Assembly: GCA_014896635.1 (NCBI GenBank)
Contig: JADBKA010000119.1
Location: forward strand, 1-13,575
DNA from: Ktedonobacteraceae bacterium
GTDB lineage: Bacteria > Chloroflexota > Ktedonobacteria > Ktedonobacterales > Ktedonobacteraceae
Length of the DNA: 13,575 nucleotides
Reading direction: 5' to 3'
Positions 1-5,879 of the stretch are shown one piece after another (within the stretch, counting starts at the first letter, position 1; every line of letters begins with the position of its first letter). The notes under the pieces are model-generated. The model saw only the letters and a list, made by a program, of their open reading frames with translations, made no database searches and was not told the DNA's origin. A program made the translations under genes and the position numbers.

Positions 1-102
1 TCTCGCGTGCGCGCCGAATTTGAAGAGTTGGGCTTACCTGACGATTTTAAAATAGTGACGGCCAGTTCTCTTGCAGTCGCCCTGGAGATCGCATTACACT
101 GA
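1..102 (+). CDS. C-terminal fragment of an unidentified protein
   Basis: Frame 1 is open from the left edge to a TGA at 100-102 and gives 33 residues, ending in a helix-like stretch rich in Ala and Leu after a short 'PDDFKIV' segment. The 5' part lies outside the window, so no domain can be assigned. The tail loosely resembles the end of RadA/Sms ('...V.tl.EAL..AL'), and in Bacillus radA lies upstream of yacL-ispD-ispF, which is the order seen here downstream. That is only a weak guess from position and a short low-information tail. A promoter begins about 120 bases further on, so this gene is probably not co-transcribed obligatorily with the next one. Confidence 0.5.
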   Translation, partial: SRVRAEFEELGLPDDFKIVTASSLAVALEIALH

Positions 103-220
103 ACGCCTTCTCCGGGCAATACGCAGCGGGCCTGGCTCAACTGGATGGGAGATCTTCTCCCACAAGCGTCCTTTTTCTTAGCCAGATTGCGCGACGCTGG
201 CGATGAAATAAACACAACTA

Positions 221-249
221 TTGATTCTAACGCAGGAACGGTGTATACT
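221..249 (+). promoter_or_regulatory. Sigma-A type promoter for the PIN/TRAM gene
   Basis: TTGATT at 221-226 and TATACT at 244-249 are separated by exactly 17 bases, close to the TTGACA-17-TATAAT consensus. A start of transcription near 256 would give a leader of about 330 bases before the PIN/TRAM start codon at 586. The hexamers are seen; promoter activity is inferred. Confidence 0.6.
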
Positions 250-267
250 GCTTACTCGTCACAGACC

Positions 268-405
268 TTCGCTTCTGAAATAGCAGAGGCGAGACTGGCA
301 GAGGGACGAGAGAAGAAATTTCCTGTTTCTCTCCTCGTCTCCATAGCATAATCAGAGAGTGCAACTCCGCACCCGGCGAGCGATAGGCGCGAATCTGGGT
401 GGGAG
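268..405 (+). promoter_or_regulatory. Structured 5' leader with three hairpins
   Basis: This region lies downstream of the 221-249 promoter and holds three consecutive stems. Stem 1 pairs 268-277 with 284-293 around loop AAATAG. Stem 2 pairs 303-313 with 330-341, with one bulge. Stem 3 pairs 365-376 with 395-405 (CTCC, one bulged G, CACCCGG against CTGGGTG, GGAG) and contains a small inner GCG/CGC stem at 380-390. None is followed by a T-tract, so they are not ordinary terminators. The rest of the leader (406-585) shows no clear strong stem and no convincing ORF. No known riboswitch consensus was recognised. A regulatory or stabilising leader is inferred. Confidence 0.4.
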
Positions 406-585
406 AGGCAGGAGAAGTTATTACTCATGAGGCACGTTACTGACTCGATGTAGCAGGCCAGGCGACAGCACTTTTGCACTTATTCATCTTTGTTATTATC
501 ACCGACCTTGCCCGCATATCTCAGCAAGCGTTGCCCTCTTGAGTCACTACGTACAACAGAGTGCATTGCTTTGGAGGATGCAGGG

Positions 586-1749
586 ATGTCTGCAAATACT
601 GTAGCCCGCTTTGCGGGAGCGCTGATAGCTATAGGTGTCGTGGTCGGCTACTTTTTCCTTCACCGCTATACATCCATCGTACAAATCGAGTGGATGCTGG
701 CGATAGCCGCGGTCAGTGCTATCGTGACATTCGTGATCACGCCCTATATTACCGTCATTCCTTATAAATGGTTGCGCGACAAAATTCACGGCGCGTCAGC
801 CAGTGATCTTGTCGCGGCTTCCATCGGTCTGCTGATTGGACTTATCTTCGCCGCATTGCTGGCTATCCACCTGGCGTATCTCCCCGATATTTTCGGGCGT
901 CTGCTGCCATTCATCGCTGCCATTCTCTTCGGCTACCTGGGAACCACCATCGCCGTGATGCGTAAAAGCGACATAGCTCATCTTTTCCAGGGTATGCTCA
1001 CACGCCGCAGCCGCGAACGCGAGCGTGAACGCGAAGAAGAGCGCGAACGGGGCAAGGAGCGTGAGAAGGACAAAGAACCTGCTACCTTTGTGCCGCCAGC
1101 CAATCAGATCTTGCTCGATACCAGTACCATCATTGATGGGCGCATCGCTGATATCAGCCAGACGGGCTTCATTACCGGAACACTGGTTGTGCCGCGCTTC
1201 GTCCTGAACGAGCTTCAGCGCATCGCTGACTCAGCCGATACCATGCGCCGCAACCGGGGACGGCGCGGGCTGGAAATACTCAACCGACTGCAAAAGGACG
1301 CGACGGTCCCCATCGAGATCATCGACGCCGATGTCGAAGGGATCAGCGATGTTGATGGCAAGCTGGTCAAAATGGCGCGTGACTCCCACTGTCCGATTAT
1401 TACTAACGATTTCAACCTCAATCGCGTGGCCGAACTCCAGGGTGTGAAGGTGCTCAACATTAACGAACTGGCAAATGCGATCAAGCCCGTGCTCTTGCCG
1501 GGAGAAGAGATCCAGATTAAAATTATGCAGGATGGCAAGGAACTGGGACAGGGAGTGGGCTACCTGGATGATGGTACGATGATCGTCGTGGAAAACGGGC
1601 GCCAGTACATGAATTCAACCATTGATGTGGTCGTTACCCGTGTCTTGCAGACCGTCGCCGGGCGGATGATCTTCGCTCATCCCCGGCAGAATAGCGGCTC
1701 AACCGGTTCGCTCCCAACTCAATCGTCAGTGAAGCAACGCCAGACCTGA
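586..1749 (+). CDS. Membrane-anchored PIN/TRAM domain protein (YacL-type)
   Basis: The 387-residue protein has four predicted membrane helices (about 6-28, 36-59, 76-99, 106-125), a highly charged Arg/Glu linker (about 140-164), a PIN-fold nuclease-like domain (about 175-300) and a C-terminal TRAM domain (about 302-364). The acidic PIN residues look intact: D178 in 'LLDTS', E209 in 'LNELQ', D255/D257, and D275 in 'TNDFN'. This order is that of Bacillus YacL and related PilT/PIN-TRAM proteins, whose targets are not well established; an RNase role at the inner face of the membrane is inferred. I chose ATG 586 because GGAGG lies at 573-577, eight bases upstream; an in-frame TTG at 492-ish would add 32 unlikely residues. 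ispD and ispF follow, as in Bacillus, but after a terminator. Confidence 0.87.
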   Translation: MSANTVARFAGALIAIGVVVGYFFLHRYTSIVQIEWMLAIAAVSAIVTFVITPYITVIPYKWLRDKIHGASASDLVAASIGLLIGLIFAALLAIHLAYLPDIFGRLLPFIAAILFGYLGTTIAVMRKSDIAHLFQGMLTRRSREREREREEERERGKEREKDKEPATFVPPANQILLDTSTIIDGRIADISQTGFITGTLVVPRFVLNELQRIADSADTMRRNRGRRGLEILNRLQKDATVPIEIIDADVEGISDVDGKLVKMARDSHCPIITNDFNLNRVAELQGVKVLNINELANAIKPVLLPGEEIQIKIMQDGKELGQGVGYLDDGTMIVVENGRQYMNSTIDVVVTRVLQTVAGRMIFAHPRQNSGSTGSLPTQSSVKQRQT

Positions 1750-1762
1750 GCGATCAATCGAG

Positions 1763-1795
1763 AAGGATGGCATAAAGTTCATGCCATCCTTTTTT
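1763..1795 (+). terminator. Intrinsic terminator after the PIN/TRAM gene
   Basis: A perfect 11-bp stem (1763-1773 with 1781-1791) around a 7-base loop runs into six Ts at 1790-1795. It sits 13 bases past the TGA of the PIN/TRAM gene and separates it from ispD. Confidence 0.92.
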
Positions 1796-1857
1796 GCAAG
1801 AGTTCAGGACACACTCTGCTGGCATTCGCGGTGTTTTCTTGCAACCTTTCCTGATTT

Positions 1858-1880
1858 TATACTGTACTGCAAAAAAGGAG
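1858..1880 (+). promoter_or_regulatory. Possible -10 element and Shine-Dalgarno upstream of ispD
   Basis: TATACT at 1858-1863 could be a -10 box, but the -35 position at 17-base spacing (1835-1840, TTTCTT) is poor; TTGCAA at 1839-1844 is only 13 bases away. AAGGAG at 1875-1880 is a good ribosome binding site but lies 26 bases before ATG 1907. It is eight bases before an in-frame CTG at 1889-1891, which raises the question of the true start of ispD. Confidence 0.35.
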
Positions 1881-1906
1881 ATCGAAAGCTGCTTCCGCAA
1901 AAATCT

Positions 1907-2608
1907 ATGCAGGAAAAATCAGCCGTTGTTATTGTGGCAGCCGGCACCAGTCACCGCCTGCAAGGGCGTGATAAGCTCTGGCTCCCCCTCTCAGGGCGCA
2001 TTACCCTGGCTCGCACGGTTGATATCTTTCAAACATCGCCACTCATTGATCTCATTGTGCTCGTGACTGCCGCCACTCGCGTGTCCGAGGCAACTGATCT
2101 CTGCCAGCACGAGCAATGGAACAAGGTACGCGCCGTTGTCGCCGGGGGAACACGCCGGCAGGACTCGGTACGTCATGGACTGGACGCGCTGGCGGAACTC
2201 CAGCCTGATTGCCGCTACGTGATGATTCATGACGGCGCGCGTCCCTTCGTCTCCGCAGTCATCCTGGAACGCGCTTTACAGGCGGCACACACACACCCGG
2301 CAGCAACAGCGGCTGTGCCGGTGAAAGAGACGATCAAACAGGTAGAGCAAGGGTATATCGTGGCAACGCCAGAGCGCAGCAAGCTCTGGACCTTGCAAAC
2401 GCCTCAGATCTTCTCGTTTCCACTTATTTACCAGGCCCATCATTCTCCTGCTGCCAGAGAGGATGTGGCCGATGATGCCACGTTGCTGCGGCGTCTGGGC
2501 TACCCTGTGGCAATTTTTGCCGGGGACTACAGTAATTTTAAGATTACAACACAGGAAGATCTTTTATCCGCAGAAGCATTGCTCCAGCGAGGACAACACC
2601 AGCCATGA
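1907..2608 (+). CDS. ispD: 2-C-methyl-D-erythritol 4-phosphate cytidylyltransferase
   Basis: IspD joins CTP and MEP to give CDP-methylerythritol, step 3 of the non-mevalonate isoprenoid pathway, in the cytoplasm. From ATG 1907 the protein has 233 residues, the usual size. Visible motifs are the nucleotide loop 'VAAGTSHRLQGRDK' (R17, K23), 'GGTRRQDSVRHGL' (80-92), 'HDGARP' (108-113), R157 before 'LWTLQTPQIF', and the C-terminal 'NFKIT..ED' with K212. The first loop departs from the common G-x-G-x-R form. A longer reading from 1781 starts inside the terminator stem and is rejected; CTG 1889 with an ideal AAGGAG is an alternative that adds six residues. The TGA overlaps the ATG of ispF, so the two are translationally coupled. 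Confidence 0.95.
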   Translation: MQEKSAVVIVAAGTSHRLQGRDKLWLPLSGRITLARTVDIFQTSPLIDLIVLVTAATRVSEATDLCQHEQWNKVRAVVAGGTRRQDSVRHGLDALAELQPDCRYVMIHDGARPFVSAVILERALQAAHTHPAATAAVPVKETIKQVEQGYIVATPERSKLWTLQTPQIFSFPLIYQAHHSPAAREDVADDATLLRRLGYPVAIFAGDYSNFKITTQEDLLSAEALLQRGQHQP

Positions 2609-3087
2609 CGATACGCATTGGTTCCGGCTACGATGTACACGCTTTTGCCCCACGACGCCCTCTGATGCTCGGTGGCGTTACTATTCCCTATGAGTATGGC
2701 CTGGCTGGCCATTCCGATGGCGATACTGTCATCCACGCTATCGTCGATGCCCTGCTGGGCGCTGCTGCACTTGGAGATATCGGCACTCATTTTCCTTCCA
2801 GCGATGCCCGCTGGAAAGATCAAGCCAGCCTGGCCTTTCTGGACTATACCCGCGATCTCCTGCACCGGCATGGCTGGAAAATCGGCAACATCGACGCTAC
2901 CATCGTCGCTGAGCAACCCAGACTCTCACCCTACATCCAGGCGATGCGTGTACACCTGGCCGAACACCTGCATCTCTCTCCTGAACAGGTGAGCGTCAAG
3001 GCCACGACAACCGATGGTCTGGGCTTTACAGGGCGGCTCGAAGGCATCGCCTGCTATGCCGTTGCGCTGCTTGAGCGGCTTGAATAG
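2605..3087 (+). CDS. ispF: 2-C-methyl-D-erythritol 2,4-cyclodiphosphate synthase
   Basis: IspF closes CDP-methylerythritol 2-phosphate to MEcPP with release of CMP, step 5 of the MEP pathway; the family works as a homotrimer with a zinc site. The 160-residue protein is of standard length. Metal ligands are visible: D10 and H12 in 'GYDVHAF' and H44 in the 'GHSDGDTVIHA' segment (35-45). The C-terminal signature runs from K132 through 'TTDGLGFTGR.EGIA'. The start codon overlaps the ispD stop (ATGA). No clear terminator follows; only a weak TTTGC/GCAAA pairing lies before the end of the convergent dehydratase gene 37 bases away. Confidence 0.96.
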   Translation: MTIRIGSGYDVHAFAPRRPLMLGGVTIPYEYGLAGHSDGDTVIHAIVDALLGAAALGDIGTHFPSSDARWKDQASLAFLDYTRDLLHRHGWKIGNIDATIVAEQPRLSPYIQAMRVHLAEHLHLSPEQVSVKATTTDGLGFTGRLEGIACYAVALLERLE

Positions 3088-3124
3088 TTTGCATAAGATG
3101 AGCGCAAAGCTGACTGCCCGCTTC

Positions 3125-3484
3125 TCAGTCCTGCTTGCGCTCAAACTGCTTGTAAGCCTCGTCGGTTTTGGCTGCCATGATGAAGTCGTTGCGATGCAGC
3201 CCGCCGATTTTGTGTGTCCACCACGCTACCTCGACCTTCCCCCATTCGGTGAGAAGCGCCGGGTGGTGTCCTTCCTCCTCGGCAAGCGCGCCAACCTTAT
3301 TTGTAAAAGAGAGCGCCTCAACAAATGTCTTGAACTTGAAAACACGCTCAAGTCGCTTGATGCCGTCTTTCTCTACTACTACCCACGCCGGCAACTGCTT
3401 CAGATATTCGGCAATCTCCTCATCAGTCGCTTTTGGCGCTCCAACACGACAGACCTCACATTTCATTTGCGTCAGTTCTTCCAT
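3125..3484 (-). CDS. Pterin-4a-carbinolamine dehydratase (4a-hydroxytetrahydrobiopterin dehydratase)
   Basis: The 119-residue protein carries the full family signature: E69, H73-H74-P75, W81, H91 and D100 with the expected spacings (E-x3-HHP-x5-W-x9-H-x8-D). In the family it dehydrates 4a-hydroxytetrahydropterins made by aromatic amino acid hydroxylases. No hydroxylase is present here, so the substrate in this organism is open; similar stand-alone proteins have been linked to molybdopterin metabolism. A Cys pair in 'KCEVCR' (C9, C12) precedes the fold, as the KC.PC segment does in many bacterial members. AGGAGGTG at 3489-3496 is an almost perfect ribosome binding site for ATG 3484-3482. That ATG shares its A with the TAA of tatA, so the gene is second in a coupled operon. 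M7 is a less likely start. Confidence 0.92.
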   Translation of the reverse strand: MEELTQMKCEVCRVGAPKATDEEIAEYLKQLPAWVVVEKDGIKRLERVFKFKTFVEALSFTNKVGALAEEEGHHPALLTEWGKVEVAWWTHKIGGLHRNDFIMAAKTDEAYKQFERKQD

Positions 3485-3828
3485 TATTCACCTCCTGTCG
3501 CTTTCTGATTCCTCAGCTTTTGCTCGCCAGGCGCATCCTCACGAGATCCTGCTTTGCTACTTTTTTCTGCTGTCGCCTTCTCCACGGTTTTTTCTTCTGT
3601 TGCTGTCAATCTATGCAGTACATCGCGCGAGTTCAGAGGCATTTGAGGGATGCTGTTGGCAACCTGTGCCAGTTCCTCAACCGGCAGTTCGTCCATTACT
3701 TTTTTCTTTGTTGATTTCACCTGGCCGATAGTTTTGCCAGCTTCACGTGCCATCGACTGAAGCATTTTGGGACCAAACAACGCCAGGCCAATCAGCACAA
3801 TAAGAAAGATTTCAAGAAAGTGGCCCAT
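3484..3828 (-). CDS. tatA: Twin-arginine translocase subunit TatA/MttA/Hcf106 family
   Basis: This 114-residue protein has the TatA layout: a short N-terminus, one membrane helix (about 4-18), the FGP hinge (18-20), an amphipathic helix (from about 22, 'KMLQSMAREAGKTIGQVKS'), and a charged flexible tail rich in Lys, Glu and Ala. TatA oligomers form the pore or membrane-weakening element that lets folded Tat substrates cross the membrane. GAGGAG (3835-3840 on this strand) lies six bases before the ATG. No tatC is in the window, so this is a stand-alone or paralogous copy. TatA and TatB are hard to separate at this level; E6-like and FGP features favour TatA/E. The stop overlaps the next start. 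Confidence 0.85.
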   Translation of the reverse strand: MGHFLEIFLIVLIGLALFGPKMLQSMAREAGKTIGQVKSTKKKVMDELPVEELAQVANSIPQMPLNSRDVLHRLTATEEKTVEKATAEKSSKAGSREDAPGEQKLRNQKATGGE

Positions 3829-3885
3829 CGCAAACTCCTCTCAGGAGAATTTCGTCCGCTGCCTTTTGCAAGTCAAGTCATAGTC

Positions 3886-3916
3886 ATTCTACCATAGGCC
3901 GGAAAAAAGTTGTCAG
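3886..3916 (-). promoter_or_regulatory. Probable promoter of the tatA-dehydratase operon
   Basis: Read on the minus strand, an extended -10 (TGG then TAGAAT, hexamer at 3886-3891) is preceded by CTGACA at 3911-3916. The 19-base spacer is long, but the TGn extension could make up for it. It lies about 60 bases before the tatA start. Confidence 0.45.
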
Positions 3917-3954
3917 CCATTGTCCACCTGCAAAAAACCGGGCAGAGGCCGTTT

Positions 3955-4060
3955 TATACAGTGAGAGTATACAGAATGTATCCGACCCGGGACTTCCCCT
4001 ATCCCCTGACCTGGGTATGCCGGTCGTGTTTCCCCCAGAGCACGACCGGTCTCTTTTGTC
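3955..4060 (+). ncRNA. Candidate small RNA ending in an orphan intrinsic terminator
   Basis: A 9-bp perfect stem (CCGGTCGTG at 4020-4028 with CACGACCGG at 4041-4049) is followed by CTCTTTTGTCTTTT, a plus-strand terminator with no plus-strand gene before it: the nearest, ispF, ends about 930 bases earlier beyond a convergent operon. A second stem, ACCCGG with CTGGGT, lies just upstream (about 3984-4015). TATACAG occurs twice, 13 bases apart (3955-3961 and 3968-3974), and could supply a -10, but no good -35 is present. A short open frame here has no ribosome binding site. The terminator is seen; the RNA is inferred. Confidence 0.35.
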
Positions 4061-4064
4061 TTTT
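4020..4064 (+). terminator. Intrinsic terminator in the tatA / 4209-gene intergenic region
   Basis: A GC-rich 9-bp stem with a 12-base pyrimidine-rich loop runs into a broken T-tract (4050-4064). The opposite strand lacks a T-tract after the stem, so the direction is plus. It would isolate the downstream promoter at 4128 from upstream transcription. Confidence 0.7.
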
Positions 4065-4127
4065 AGTTCTACTATGTTCCCCCCACATATGGACCTACCA
4101 ATTCAGGCTATGCTTCGTCTATTTCTC

Positions 4128-4155
4128 TTGAGAGTGTGAGAAGATATAGTATCAT
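4128..4155 (+). promoter_or_regulatory. Promoter of the anchored extracytoplasmic protein gene
   Basis: TTGAGA at 4128-4133 and TATCAT at 4150-4155, spaced by 16 bases, each match the sigma-A consensus at five of six positions. Transcription would start near 4162, about 47 bases before the ATG. Confidence 0.55.
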
Positions 4156-4208
4156 GGGGACCGGAGCGAAGATTCCACCAGAAAAAAAGAGGACATCAGG
4201 GAAGTAGC

Positions 4209-4934
4209 ATGCAACCATTTGTACCCGGACCACCCGGATCGGAGAAAGCCGTAGGACCCGCCGATGTCACGCGGACACAGAAAGTCGTCATTATAGCTAT
4301 TGCGTTGTTTGCCCTGGCTGGCCTGATATCCGGTTTTACCATCGGCACCGTCGTGCGCCCTGCAAAAACTCCCGTGCAGCCACCTGCACGACAGAATCAG
4401 ATCACAGTCATAGCGGGGAAAACTCCAACGGCTACAGCTACCCCGACCCCCTCTACTGTACCGCTCGGCTGTCCCGCCATCTCACTGGGCAACACGGCTG
4501 TGCAACAGGCCGACGGCGCCACTACCTACACCATCAGCGCCCAGGCCAGGGACAAGTCCGCGCCCTGCCCGAAAGGCAAACCTGTCCAGGCAGCAGGCAT
4601 TACCTGCAAACTCTGGCTGGTCCAGCGCATCCCCGACGGAAAGATTCTCCAGTTCAAGGATGCCGAAGCTGATAAACTCAAGCACATCGAGCAATTGAAC
4701 GGCCCCCTGACTGGCTCCGTCCAGGACAACGATTACCCGGAAATCCAGGGACTCCAGTTTGACCAGACGACACCGCAAACCCAGCAATGCAATAACCAGG
4801 GCCAGGCAAACTGGAAATACGTTATCACACCGACCGTCCCCGCCGGTGACTACTGCCTGCTCGTGCTTACTGACTGGAACGGCAAATACTATAACTGGAG
4901 CTGGATCAATATTGTGATCCAGAAAAAAAATTGA
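4209..4934 (+). CDS. Single-pass membrane protein with an extracytoplasmic domain, unassigned
   Basis: I do not recognise the family. The 241-residue protein has a Pro/Gly-rich cytoplasmic N-terminus (1-24), one membrane helix (about 25-48), a Thr/Pro/Ala linker (about 52-85, with 'TPTATATPTPST'), and a C-terminal domain of about 155 residues. That domain is rich in beta-type segments and aromatic residues and has five cysteines (C88, C120, C133, C194, C216), which fits an exported, possibly disulfide-bonded fold. The orientation (N-in, C-out) is inferred from the basic residue R22/K25 before the helix. It stands alone between its own promoter and a converging gene. The ribosome binding site (AGGGAAG about eight bases upstream) is modest. 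The stop codon lies inside the terminator hairpin of the opposite gene. Confidence 0.75.
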   Translation: MQPFVPGPPGSEKAVGPADVTRTQKVVIIAIALFALAGLISGFTIGTVVRPAKTPVQPPARQNQITVIAGKTPTATATPTPSTVPLGCPAISLGNTAVQQADGATTYTISAQARDKSAPCPKGKPVQAAGITCKLWLVQRIPDGKILQFKDAEADKLKHIEQLNGPLTGSVQDNDYPEIQGLQFDQTTPQTQQCNNQGQANWKYVITPTVPAGDYCLLVLTDWNGKYYNWSWINIVIQKKN

Positions 4935-4981
4935 TATTGATAGCTCCTCGCCGTCGCGCGATGGCAAGAGCTATCAATATC
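4923..4981 (-). terminator. Terminator of the recombinase-phosphorylase operon
   Basis: A perfect 14-bp inverted repeat (4933-4946 with 4968-4981) encloses a second 6-bp stem (4950-4955 with 4960-4965, loop GCGC). Read on the minus strand it is followed by AA and eight Ts (4930-4923), so it ends the transcript of the phosphorylase gene that stops at 5004. On the plus strand the stem follows an A-tract and overlaps the TGA of the 4209-4934 gene, without a T-tract after it. Confidence 0.9.
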
Positions 4982-5003
4982 ACATCCAATGATCATTGAG
5001 GGA

Positions 5004-5846
5004 TCATTGGGGAACGCTCCCGGCTCTCACGATGCCACGCACGAGGGCAGAGAAAGCGGGGCGAGCAGCCTCGGCTACCGCTATCACATCACTATGCTGG
5101 ATCTCCTCCTGCTCCTCTCCTGTGGCAGGGTTGGTGATCAGGCTGATCCCCAGGACGCGCATGCCCATATGCCGCGCTACCACGACCTCCGGCACAGTTG
5201 ACATGCCCACCGCATCCGTGCCGATGATGCGCAGGAACTTTAATTCTGCCGCCGTCTCGAAGCTTGGTCCCGCTACCATTGTATAGACGCCTTCATGCAG
5301 GTTCAGTCCGGCACCGACCTTTGCGGCTACACGGTGGGCAAGCTGGCGTAACCCTGCATCGTAGGCGCGCGCCAGCGGCGGGAAACGCATGCCCCACCGC
5401 TCTTCGTTCGGCCCAAGGAGCGGATTCGCTCCGGCCAGGCCCGGCAGAAAAATATGATCGCGGATCAGCATGAAATCGCCAGTTCGGTAATCAGGATTGA
5501 CGCCGCCGGCTGCGTTGCTGACGACCAGCGTTTTCGCTCCTAGCTCTGCCATGACACGCACGGGCAGAGTCAGCACCTGCGGCGAGTAGCCCTCATAGAG
5601 ATGAAAACGACCCTGCATCACCGCCGCCGGTACGCCCTCCAGCTCCCCCAGCAACAGGCGTCCATTATGCCCGGCAACCGTCGAGCGGGCAAAATGCGGA
5701 ATTTCTGCATATGGGAATACTGTGGCATTCTCAAGCTCGGCGGCTAGATCTCCCAGGCCAGAACCCAGAATCAGGGCGACCGCAGGCCGCATGTGACAGC
5801 GGGCCTGTATTGTCGTTACCGCTTCAATAACCTGATTATACAGCAT
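5004..5846 (-). CDS. punA: Purine nucleoside phosphorylase, trimeric type I
   Basis: The enzyme cleaves purine nucleosides (mainly inosine and guanosine in this class) with phosphate to base and ribose 1-phosphate, for salvage in the cytoplasm. From ATG 5846 it has 280 residues, the usual length. Visible are the phosphate loop 'GSGLG' (28-32), 'AGHNGR' (58-63), 'QGRFHLYEGY' (78-87), 'NAAGGVNP' (111-118), 'AGPSFETAAE' with the base-binding E197, 'VGMSTVPEVVVARH' and N239 in 'LITNPATG'. A GTG at 5873 would add nine residues but has no ribosome binding site; AGAGGA (5858-5863) lies 11 bases before ATG 5846. It follows the recombinase gene by 33 bases, so they form one unit. Confidence 0.94.
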   Translation of the reverse strand: MLYNQVIEAVTTIQARCHMRPAVALILGSGLGDLAAELENATVFPYAEIPHFARSTVAGHNGRLLLGELEGVPAAVMQGRFHLYEGYSPQVLTLPVRVMAELGAKTLVVSNAAGGVNPDYRTGDFMLIRDHIFLPGLAGANPLLGPNEERWGMRFPPLARAYDAGLRQLAHRVAAKVGAGLNLHEGVYTMVAGPSFETAAELKFLRIIGTDAVGMSTVPEVVVARHMGMRVLGISLITNPATGEEQEEIQHSDVIAVAEAARPAFSALVRGIVRAGSVPQ

Positions 5847-5879
5847 GTTTGACTTTTTCCTCTCTACTGGCACATATGA

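Noticed and set aside
145..351. Open frame of 68 codons upstream of the PIN/TRAM gene
   Set aside because: It has no ribosome binding site, spans the promoter and two hairpins, and its product has no recognisable features.
300..420. T-box or c-di-AMP (ydaO) riboswitch in the PIN/TRAM leader
   Set aside because: Parts of stem 3 recall a T-box apical stem, but the conserved AGGGTGGnACCGCG antiterminator, a terminator, and a tRNA-related gene are all missing. The ydaO core motifs are also not present.
1781..1906. Upstream extension of IspD from ATG 1781
   Set aside because: This ATG lies in the right arm of the PIN/TRAM terminator, and the added 42 residues do not match the family.
3168..3731. 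Long plus-strand frames across the tatA-dehydratase operon
   Set aside because: They are antisense to two genes with clear family signatures and good ribosome binding sites.
5847..5873. GTG 5873 as start of the purine nucleoside phosphorylase
   Set aside because: It has no ribosome binding site, and ATG 5846 gives the usual N-terminus and length.
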